Source: Paramacrobiotus metropolitanus
Lineage: Eukaryota; Tardigrada; Eutardigrada; Parachela; Macrobiotidae
Assembly (NCBI RefSeq): GCF_019649055.1
Contig: NW_026570276.1
Span: 310,001-374,000 of the forward strand
Direction of reading: 5' to 3'
DNA length: 64,000 bases
Shown: one piece after another, positions 51,178 through 60,950 of the stretch
How the letters are laid out: each line of letters begins with the position of its first letter
Numbering within the stretch: position 1 is the first letter of the stretch
The notes under the pieces: model-generated
What the model was told of the DNA's origin: nothing
Database searches by the model: none
What the model saw: the letters and a program-made list of their open reading frames with translations, nothing else
Made by a program: the position numbers and the translations under genes

Positions 51178-52179
51178 TTACATCTGAAGGAAGGTGCGAA
51201 TGGTAGTCCACTCCTCGGGGTACTTCAGCGTCTCCACCCAGCGCGCATGAATCGCTGTGACCTTTTCGCGCACACGCTGAGTAATAAGTGGACACTCGCC
51301 GTTGGCGGCGGCGAGGAAGCGTCTGCAGTGTGCAGCCGCCGTTTCCATGGAGCGGAAGCGCACGAACGGAATGCGTATATCCGACCGAATGTCATCATTG
51401 TCATCATCACGCAACAATTCCCTTTCGTGTTTCAGCAAGGGTGATTCGTCACTGTAGTACAATATTTCCCTAGCCGATTGGGCGATGGCCTTCGACGCCT
51501 TGTAATTGATCAGCACCAGTTCATCAACAAGAGACAGCAAATCCGACAAGTTGCTGCATTGGTATTCCTTCCTTGGTGTGCTTATTGTGGCTTATAAGCA
51601 GGAATGAGGAGGAAGGATGTTCAACCGTATCAGCGCAGTTCCTTACAATGATCAATGGTAAGCGAATGCCCTTGGTTTCTAGTAATATTCGGATTCCGTT
51701 CAGTTTATTTGTGATATCAAAAGCTGCGCTTGCGCGCTTGACGTCATCATCATCAGTCAATGCCAACGTTCGAGAATGCTGATCGATTGTACGGCGCAGG
51801 ATGGTCATGAATTTGAAGGCGTGAAAATACTTCTCCACTGTCAGATAATTGTCATACGATTTCCTTGGGCACATTTCGGAGCTGTCGAAGATGATGTCTC
51901 GATTGCTGACGTACTCCAGCAAAATTAGCCTCCATAATGCGCACACCCTGAATGGAAAGCAGCCGATTAAATCACAGATAATTATGTGCTAATTGCCGAA
52001 GACGGCGTTTTTGTTAAGAGAACGTGCTTAATATTTGAATTCTACATAGTATCTGCATCGCTGACATGATCAGTTAGAAACTCACCGGTGAGCCCGTAAC
52101 TGGGTGTCGATATCCAGTTGTAGCAGAATACATGCCAAGATCGGGTGTGGAAGATCGTTAATGGATGTCTCATCCAGAC
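51178..52179 (-). CDS. F-box protein, partial (5' exons missing, one internal frame change)
   Basis: Minus strand. Exon 52179-52086 (acceptor TTCGCAG, donor GTGAGT) encodes I-N-D-L-P-H-P-I-L-A-C-I-L-L-Q-L-D, the first half of an F-box; exon 51947-51178 (acceptor CATTCAG) continues it in phase with R-V-C-A-L-W-R-L-I-L. The remainder is helical without a known repeat. Near 51549 the frame must shift by one base from ...P-M-Q-Q to L-S-D-L-L-S-L-V-D-E-L, so there is an indel or a misread base. The end has K-Y-P-E-E-W. F-box proteins recruit substrates to SCF ubiquitin ligases. The first exon(s) are not visible. Confidence 0.65.
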
Positions 52180-52546
52180 CTGCGAAAAACTTAGTAAATT
52201 ACTCCAAATAAATACTCGTACTATTCGTTCGGTCGTTTAAGTGGACTACCTGAAACATTAAATTTACAACAAGTCAACAACTGACGATGAGTTAAATTAA
52301 TATGGCTGAATAAAAATAAAATACCGATTCACTACCCACTTCCACGTTTTTCTGCGACCGCTGAAAATACTAATTTTTAAGTACTGGTTTCGGAGTTACG
52401 GAATACACGAGTAATAACAAGATAAACATCGCCAATGACGAGATCATATGAACCGAATTCGTGCCGCTGTAAAGCCATGCGTCTACCCTGCATTACGTAC
52501 TTATATAGGGGACATATATAACTATATATGGGGGACATATATATAT

Positions 52547-52817
52547 AAACTAAGCGTGGTCCACCGTTTCCGGCTATTGCTGATGCCAGCCAGCTGGTGG
52601 TTCACGTTGTGGCTTGGTGGTGTTTCATGTAGAAGCGCTGCTAATTTAAGGTTGTCTGGCATTGATGATACATGTGGTGCTAGCTGCACTAAGCATACAG
52701 GTACGTGTTCACGTGATACACCTGTAATCTTTAGAGCAGCTGTTTAGCCACAACGTGAACCACCTGCTGGCTGATATCAGCAGTAGCCGGAAACGGTGGA
52801 TCACGTTTAGTTTCACC
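52547..52817. mobile_element. Small TIR element (MITE-like)
   Basis: About 67-bp inverted ends: left (52547-52613, AAACTAAGCGTGG..., GTTCACGTTGTGG) and right (52747-52817, CCACAACGTGAAC ...) with few mismatches. A non-coding centre of about 130 bp. Flanked on the left by TATATA-rich repeats. It sits between the F-box gene and the upstream gene. Confidence 0.65.
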
Positions 52818-52860
52818 CCTTATATAACCGCTGCAACGCACTAGGCAACCACCCTTTAAA

Positions 52861-53793
52861 CTAAGCACTTCTCTGGATTCGACACTGACCATGCTCAAGA
52901 AGAGCCTGTGGTGCAACCTGGACGATACCAGGCTGTTCGGCCAGTTGCTCGCTGAGATAGTTTTCGCAGGCAGCCTGTAAGGATTCCCCGCTCCAGAACA
53001 GACTGCAGTCGGCGTGCTCATTGTACCACACACTGTTCCGTCCGGCATCCTTGTGAACTTCGGCGCAAACGAATGTGAGGGTGTCGCCATCTGCTCGTAC
53101 AAACACCCGACAGCCGACATTAAAATCATAGTGCTCATCAAAGGGAGGCCGATGTACTGTTTTGCAATAGAAAACAAAATTGTCGGTTCGCACTTCCCGT
53201 GAATACTGACAGTTAGCAGTACACAAAGCTCCCGCATCCAACCCTAGTTGGCATGTGTCGGCCAGGAAAGTGGGCAGGAAATCTAGATCGCGCAGCTGGT
53301 GGGCCTTGGGGAAGTTGATGACGTGCTTTTTGTACAGAATCCATGTGGATCTCTCGAAGAAGTTGTCGCCGTACTTCGGACTGCGGGCAAACTGGGTAAA
53401 ATGCACGAGATGATCAACCGGCAGCAATGCACTATCTTCCCCAGTTCTTTTGTCATCCACACGTATGACATAAAGCATGGAGTCGAGAATGTGGACGATC
53501 GTTGCCAAGCGGAATACCATAGGACCGCCGTCTTCATCGCGGAGCGCCACCATCTCGGAACGGTCACGGTAAACTGGACACGTAAACTGATGGGGATACA
53601 GGTGGCGGGAGTGAACCCACTCAGCGCTGACCGTGCTGGCATCAAAGTCAACGAGGAAGTTGTCGCCGTCAATATCCTGCGCGTAGCCCAGCCACCATTG
53701 GCCGTTGTCACGCTGTACCACCACCGTGTTACCATAGTTGACTTCACGTGCACCGGAATACAGTTGGCGAAGGTATCGGGGCGTGGCGTTCAT
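52861..53793 (-). CDS. Conserved protein with W-W-L-G-Y / H-S-R-H-L domain (unknown function)
   Basis: Minus strand. The frame is open from 53919, but upstream of the ATG at 53793 it is an AT-rich hydrophobic translation that looks like 5' UTR; the likely protein is 310 residues. The N-terminus has V-V-V-Q-R-D-N-G-Q-W-W-L-G-Y, D-F-D-A-S-T-V and W-V-H-S-R-H-L-Y-P, a Tudor/agenet-like small beta domain. The rest is Cys/His-containing and otherwise unassigned. In organisms with this domain style it can be fused to F-box or BTB modules; the F-box gene lies 0.7 kb downstream on the same strand, so the two may have been one gene. That is inference. Confidence 0.65.
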   Translation of the reverse strand: MNATPRYLRQLYSGAREVNYGNTVVVQRDNGQWWLGYAQDIDGDNFLVDFDASTVSAEWVHSRHLYPHQFTCPVYRDRSEMVALRDEDGGPMVFRLATIVHILDSMLYVIRVDDKRTGEDSALLPVDHLVHFTQFARSPKYGDNFFERSTWILYKKHVINFPKAHQLRDLDFLPTFLADTCQLGLDAGALCTANCQYSREVRTDNFVFYCKTVHRPPFDEHYDFNVGCRVFVRADGDTLTFVCAEVHKDAGRNSVWYNEHADCSLFWSGESLQAACENYLSEQLAEQPGIVQVAPQALLEHGQCRIQRSA

Positions 53794-55980
53794 GATAATG
53801 ATAACGATGATAGGTGGAGATGCGAATATGATAATAAAAAGTATAATAAAAAAGTAAATACGATTTCCGGTAAATATTGTAATAAATACAATTATTACAA
53901 AGTCTGAAGACGCAAGCAAAAATATTCAAACAGTCGGGTGTGCGTGTCACTTGACTCACTTCGGACTTTGCTGTACGATTCTATGTAAGACACCCTAAAT
54001 AGCGAAACGGAAAAGCACTGGAGTAATTTTCCAGTTCTCATTATCTTGGGTTCAAAACAAATAGTACAAATTTGCTATCATCTGCTGCTTGAGACTGAAT
54101 TACAGCAATCTGCAGCAGTGTTTCATTTATCTAGGTCAGTTGGAAAAGAGGATGTCATACCGATCGTGGTTGTAAAAGTATGTACACAAGGAAGCGAAGC
54201 TAGTGCACCGCGATGGTAGCGCGCTAGTGCTGCTGTGCTCTTCCCTTGATCATGTACGTAAACGCATGAAAAATCGATAAGCTGGTATTGATTTGCCTCC
54301 TACCCCCGCTACTAAATGACCAGTGGACCAGGCCCAGCTGAATCAAAATTGAACTGTGTATGAGTTGTACAATATCCAAGCACGCCCGTCCACGCCGTCG
54401 TGGTCAGCAACGCTGCATGAGAATGATCGATCCGTGGTGATTTCGGCACGAGAAACTGCCCGCTACCGGATAATGTCTATGGTGTGTTAAAGCCAGCAGA
54501 ACATTATCCTTTAACGGCGCTGAAAGTTGCGGAAGAGGAATACAATAAGCGGGCATTCCCGACCAATGCCACTGTATCGAAGTTCAGCGGAACGTGTGTT
54601 GCGCTGTGGTATCATATCCTAACTCGTTACCACACTTCTCTCTGGCATTATAATTTCTACACGGTCGTTGTTGGCGATAAAACTTGGCTGTGAGTCGTGA
54701 ATATAATATATTATGTAGATTAGCAAGTTGCATTGCAGCCTTTACGTATATAATCACATTGGCATTTTTGATAATATAATATTGTGGAAAATAAAGCCGC
54801 GGTTGAAATTAAATGTAGGAATAAACATTGTTTTTCTCGCTCCCGTCAACCTGCAGATCCAGTCAATACGTCGTACGTGTCGAACGACATTGATGAAATC
54901 CGTATTCAGTGAACGTGATGTGCAATTTTACAAAATACGATTGTCACGAGCCGCCGCTCTTTTCGAGATAGTTACTGTATGCTGCTGCTACCTCGCCGGC
55001 ATGCCGATTCCATAAACACAACATTAAAAGTCGGAGCCAATTACTAGTAATTAATCGTAATTCCCGTTGTTTACCAGCGGGCGAAATGAAGCAAATGTGA
55101 ACCCTGCAGTTAAGAAAATCAGAAAGCTTCAGCTCTCGCCTCTCGTGGGGCCGGCCATTAATCGACATTGGTATGTCATCACTGCGATCTGCTACCAGTA
55201 GAACTTTGTGATGAAGAAGTCGATTGCGTCTCCTACGCACGGATTAATGCACTTCCCTCACCAAGAATACGGACAAGCTTGCCCGGATATCCAACACGTA
55301 AATTACGCTACAGTTTAAGTGTATAACTGTATACTGTACTTAGCATACTGTCAGCGCTTTTTGAACAATGGCCATTGGTCACTACACTACTACGAGTACT
55401 GTTACAATGGAAAGTAGAGCTCCGCAGTCAGATCGCCTCAAACTTCGCCGACACTCGTGTAACCACCATCCACCAGGCGATCACGGTTATTGCGACTGGT
55501 TGATACGAGTGTTCCTGGAGATCTGAGATGCACAAGCCATGCCAAATGCATGTAGCCCGTAAAATAATGTAGTAGTGTGGCGTGGCATGCCGTAGTCTGT
55601 AGCTTGGCGTAATCCATGAATTTTTCGTTTTTCGGTGTGTTTTTTGTGCTAATCATCCAGACAGGCTTGCGCTCTACAAAGGACGAAGAAGTCAGAATCT
55701 GTGTCACACTTTGAATTCTACAAGTGGTGTTAAGAGCACGCCTGTGTAAATCGTATAATAGTGCTTTGGGTAAGTATTAAGTAAACAGTCATCACGGTTA
55801 GCCATGCTTGCAAACCTGATGCTCGTACAGTAAGGAAAGATGAACATATCACATTGAGTTAAACATTACAAAGTTTGATGGGGCTGGGAAGCTACTGCCT
55901 CCTGCGTCAGAGCGAACCCCGGAACTGTCAAGCAGAGATAATCGTTAGAACTGGCTCAATCGGTACCAAACTTTTATCGC
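53794..55980. other. Intergenic, nothing supported
   Basis: Low-complexity ATAATGATAACG tract near 53790-53870. Open frames are short and unconvincing. Confidence 0.35.
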
Positions 55981-57290
55981 GCGACAGTCGCGGCAACGAT
56001 CGCGACGCTGTGAAGGCCGCGACGCCTGTATATAGCCGCAATGAACCGCGACACTGCCTACGCCGCAGTCAGGCACACTTCCCGCAATGGCCGCGACGCC
56101 TGCATATAGCCGCGACGCACCGCGACAATGCATATGCCGTAGGTGAGCAAAGCTGCTGCGACGCCGCGATGGCCGCGACCCCTTTATATAACCGCGATGC
56201 ACCGCGACACTGCAGATATCGCAGTCAGGCACACTTCCCGCGTCGCCGCGATGGCCGCGACGCCTGTATATAGCCGCGATGCAACGCGACACTGCAGATA
56301 CCGCAGGTAGGCACACTTTCCGCGACGCCGCGATGGCCGCGACGCCTGTATATAGCCGCGATGCACCGCGACACTGCAGATGCCGCAGCCAGGGTTATCT
56401 GCCGCGACGCCGCGATGGCCGCGACGCCTGTAAATAGCCGCGATGCAACGCGACACTGCAGATACCGCAGGTAGGCACACTTTCCGCGACGCCGCGATGG
56501 CCGCGACGCCTGTATATAGCCGCGATGCACCGCGACACTGCAGACACCGCAGCCAGGCTTACCTGCCGCGACGCCGCGACGCCGCGATGCAACGCGACAC
56601 TGCAGATACCGCAGGTAGGCACACTTTCCGCGACGCCGCGATGGCCGCGACGCCTGTATATAGCCGCGATGCACCGCGACACTGCAGATACCGCAGGCAG
56701 GCTTACCTGCCGCGACGCCGCGATGGCCGCGACGCCTGTATAATGCCGCGATGCAACGCGACACTGCAGATACCGCAGGTAGGCACACGTTCCGCGACGC
56801 CAAGATGTCCGCGACGCCTGTATATAGCCGCGATGCACCGCGACACTGCAGATACCGCAGCCAGGCTTACCTGCCGCGATGGCCGCGACGCCTGTATATA
56901 GCCGCGATGCACCGCGACACTGCAGATACCGCAGTCAGGCACACTTCCCGCGACGCCGCGATGGCCGTAACGCCTGTATATAGCCGCGACGCACCGCGAC
57001 AATGCATTAGCCGTAGGTGGGCATACCTGCCGCGACGCCTTTATATAACCGCGATGCAACGCGACACTGCAGATACCGCAGCCTGGTTTATCTGCCGCGA
57101 TTGCCGCGACGCCTGTATAGAGCCGCGATGCACCGCGACACTGCGTATGCCGTAGGCAAGCAAACCTGCCGCGACGCTGCGATTGCCATGGCACTAGTAT
57201 ACAGCCGAGATGCACTGCGACACGGCATATTTGCCGCGACGCCGCGATGGCCGCCATATCGGTATACAACCGCGACACTGCAGATATGGC
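55981..57290. repeat. GC-rich minisatellite, about 82-bp unit, ~16 copies
   Basis: Unit CGCGATGCACCGCGACACTG, CAGATACCGCAG, GCACACTT, CCGCGACGCCGCGATGG, CCGCGACGCCTGTATATAG recurs with small changes; one unit near 56580 is shorter. Because the period is near a multiple of three in places and the sequence is stop-poor, long frames appear on both strands (56225-56803 minus, 56443-56901 plus); these are by-products, not genes. Confidence 0.9.
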
Positions 57291-58644
57291 AAAAAAACAT
57301 ACGAATAGCTGGCAAAGTTTATAGTTCACTCAAGTATGTGCACGGGTACCCGTTGACATTCGAGGCTTCTTTTTGTCGGCAGGAGGTATTACTTACTTAA
57401 GCAGACAATTTTATTTGCAATGCGCTCCAAAAAAGATTTATTACGAAATGCGTGACATTCTGCACAAATCCGCTGGGCGAACAACCCGGAAAAAAGTAGA
57501 ACCGCATCATAAGTCTGCAAAAATCGAAAGAATGCGTAGTTCGTTTCATAAACTGATACCTAAGGATTAATATAACGCAATAAGTAATAAATTTGAACCG
57601 GTGAATACGTTTAACGGTTTCGCCCATTCGAGCATATTTTTGCTGCTAAAGACAGGCGATGAAAACCATGACGTTATGAATAACAAGAAAATTCCCGGTT
57701 TTCTGGATCCAGTGCCTCCAGCTTCCCAAGTTGGTCTCTTGCTGGCAAGCCATTTAATAGCCTTTCAGCTTTCTTTCGTCGACTCTACTTCATCCAGATC
57801 GCGCGACTCAGCATCTCTCGCTGTAATCTTCTCGGTAAACGGAAGAACCACAGAACGGGACATACCGCGCGCGCTAAGGAAAAAACATTTATTTTGCCAA
57901 GTTGTATAATTATTTTAATCAGCTTTAAATCATACTTGTTGAAGATGCGGAATTCGTCCAAAGCATCCGCGTTTGGTGTGATTATAGCTGGCGTCTGTGG
58001 TAAACGGCGTTCTCTGTGGTTTCTTAGAGGATTCTCCTTGTACGTATAATTTGCTGCCATTTTCGGAGTTGTTGGCCCAGAAGATCGTGGAAAACTGAAG
58101 GTTTAAAGGTGTTCCAAATCTCAGCAATGAAGGAGCAATCGTGGTTCATCTAAAGAACCAAAAATTACTGTCGTAAAATGTATGTTAATACGTAAGTGAA
58201 GGTCAAACATGCAAAAATTCCTTATTCACCGATAAATTTGTAAAAGATTGATTGAAATTTTACAAACGGAGAATGCACGTGGAATAATTAGGTTATTTGG
58301 ACTGTGCCCGGCCATAAACGATGCGCTATTGGCTGAACCAATGGTTGCCCCATGCTGAGGTATTGCACGCGTTGCATTATTAACCGAGAGAATAAGGTAT
58401 ATTTCGCCATGCACTGGATTATTTTTTAGAAAACTGAAGTGCGTCACGACGCGAAAACTCTGCAAAAGGCGATCCTTCCGGTGTATTCGACATTGCGGTC
58501 GGTATACGTAGCGAATTGCGGTGGAGTTGGCGCATGAGTGTAAATTAGCTGCCCAGGAAAGGTTTTTCTGTGGATGCAAAACACACCGACTGGGGCGCAG
58601 CAGAGCCATGAACGCTTGATGGTCAAAAATTTGTTCTGCAAGGG
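57291..58644. other. Intergenic, nothing clearly supported
   Basis: A minus-strand frame at 57785-58060 has a possible exon with P-Q-T-P-A-I-I-T-P-N-A-D but no family was recognised. Confidence 0.3.
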
Positions 58645-59917
58645 CGTTGGGGCATCATCCGGGAGGAGCATGAGATGATTATGGAATTGGCCCAGGAGAT
58701 GACGGAGTACAGAACGAAAAAAACGCTTCGTTATCGAATGCGCAGCTTGACTAATGACGAACAGTAAGTCGGTTATAAAACGATGTCGTCTGTGTGTGCT
58801 GGAAAAAGCCTTCACCGGTTACGATGATCTCATTTTCATTTTCCGAGCTGTGATCAATTTAATCGACGATGATGATGACGCCGAGCTGACCGGCCGACAA
58901 CGCAAACTTAAGGTATGCAGCAAGGGTTTGGAAGGTGAAGGACGCGAATCGAATCGAGCGGACAGTGTTCTCAAGAAATCTGCAAAACGACCTCCAAGTA
59001 TCTGCATCGGAAGCGCTCTTGAATGCCGATAAGAAACAGAAATAATGTATATAAAAATTGTTTTGAATGCGAAGCGGAATGGAAACATTTCCAGCAGGTT
59101 TTGGATCTGCTGAAGAAGAAGCAGATTTGCTGCTCGAGTCTGTATCAGTCGTTAGGCACCCAAATTAGCACCTGCGATTAACTGCGTCAAAGTCATATGT
59201 GACTGCGTTTTGCCACCGAAGATGAAATAATGGCTGTGTCCTCTAGCCTTAGGAAACCCAAGCAGAAAGAACTCATATATATCGTTCTATCCTAAATCCG
59301 TGCGATAAGAAACTGCAGCGCCATGTGGGGTCATTCCAAGCGATACCCAAAGCATGCTCCCGGCATCTCAGTGGTGACACCTTCCGATTCAATTACAGTC
59401 AAAATACGCACAATGGCTACGTCAACGAAGGCCAGGTACGAATGCTGTGTGTGTTATGATGCGGTGCGCAGCGATGGGACACGTCCGGGCTTGTTTACCT
59501 GCGCTCATTTTATCTGCCGGACTTGTCACAAAATGAAGGAAAAATAAAACTTTGTGTTATCATATGCAGCAAACGCAGTGTCGGAAAGTCGCCACAAAAC
59601 ATGAGGTTGTGAAGGCCAACGGCGTGCAAAGCCAATTTTCGCCAGAAAAAAAAAGAAAAATGGGCGGGGAATTCTCGATTATTCTGATTGTACGGAAAGT
59701 CTTAATGATTACGCGAAGGTCTTCATTTGCAAGGGGCCGACGGCTCTGTATGTCAAGAACAAAAAAATGCATTCAGGTTGCTATAGAGAAGCTGCGAAAA
59801 GGGCAAATTAAGATTCTTCTTACGTCGATTTCGTCGGGCGGCAAGGGTTTGACCATTATTGAGGCGACGCATTTGTTTTTCTTGGAGCCCGTTATGAATC
59901 ATGCAGTAAAATTGTAA
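58645..59917 (+). pseudogene. SHPRH-like RING/SNF2-helicase relic
   Basis: Pieces in shifting frames: 58645-58763 (R-E-E-H-E-M-I-M-E-L-A-Q-E-M-T-E), 58754-58945 (C-R-L-C-V-L-E-K-A-F-T-G-Y-D-D), 59090-59320 with stops, 59323-59547 ending in a RING finger (C-C-V-C ... C-A-H-F-I-C-R-T-C), and 59552-59917 with a helicase C-terminal remnant (I-L-L-T-S-I-S-S-G-G-K-G-L-T-I-I-E-A-T-H, motifs V/VI). The order helix-rich region, RING, helicase C-terminal half is that of SHPRH-type E3 ligases. In-frame stops, frameshifts and loss of the final arginine-finger block show decay. No upstream helicase N-terminal half is in the window. Confidence 0.65.
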
Positions 59918-60950
59918 ACCATTCCGAAAATGTGCGAATAAATACAGTACTCGTACATCAGTAAGAAACACGCGGGTAGCGCTAGGGAATATACAGTAAC
60001 GTGAGTTGAGTTGTGATTGGCTTTCTGTTGATGACGTTATCATTGCTATTCTTTTCGTCTCGCCAAATTTACTATATGACCGTAAAATTTTATGAGCTTT
60101 GCAAAATACTTTTCGGTAGTTTTCTGAACGACTTTTTATTTCGGATAAAGTTTTACCTTCCCCTAGCATAGCTAAAGGTAAGCTTACAGAAAACCTGCAG
60201 CATGAAGCGGGACGCTATTCTGGCACACTTACCTAACGTGAGGCATTTTTACCTAAACTGGACACCGAGGTGTCCAGTTTACCTAAACTGGACACCTCGA
60301 CACTTTGAATGCTCTGAGCAATGTACCGAAACAAAACAAAACAAATTTTAAACTAAACAAATTTTCGCACTGTTACTAAAAAATTATTGCAGCCTTGGTT
60401 GATAACGCCGCAACTTGATTTAGACGCCCTGGGGCGATAATTTCGGGCGGGGGGTGTTCTTTTATTTTCGTGGTGTACGGGAAGTGTTGCTCGCAACCGC
60501 ACGGAGCGCCAATTTAAGGAGTGGACATTTTACTGTCGGGTTTCACGGTAACTGTGGTTCTATAGAAGGTCACCATATTACTTGTACAGTTTCCCGTTCT
60601 GGCGCATCTGCCAAACGTGAGACATCCGGTGGACACCTCCACTTTGGGCAATGCTGTACACACCCAACTACCAACATCCTCGTACAGTACGAGTCGTACT
60701 GTTTTTTTTTTATTTTTTAGTTCAGAAGCTATACTGCACGCACGAATATTCATTTTCATGGATTTGACCAGAACTATTTAGCGCAGAAAAAGAAACAGCG
60801 TAAATCCGACATTCCATTCATCATTACATTCAGTAAAGAATAATGAGGCAAGCTGGAGATTAAGAAGCAATGAACGCACACGGCACATCCACCCACCATA
60901 TGCTAATCAAACATATCTACGTGGTGTGCGCTTAAAAGTGAGCAACGGCT
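59918..60950. other. Intergenic with one short palindrome
   Basis: A 26-bp hairpin-like palindrome (AAACTGGACACC-GA-GGTGTCCAGTTT) is near 60256-60281, followed at once by a third copy of its left half. No gene seen. Confidence 0.5.

Noticed and set aside
53299-53907. 202-codon plus-strand frame.
   Set aside because: Antisense to the better supported minus-strand gene with a W-W-L-G-Y domain.
56225-57329. Long minus-strand open frames rich in C-G-I-C-S-V-A-V-H-R-G-Y.
   Set aside because: They are translations of the 82-bp minisatellite; similar frames exist on the plus strand and no conserved start or domain is present.
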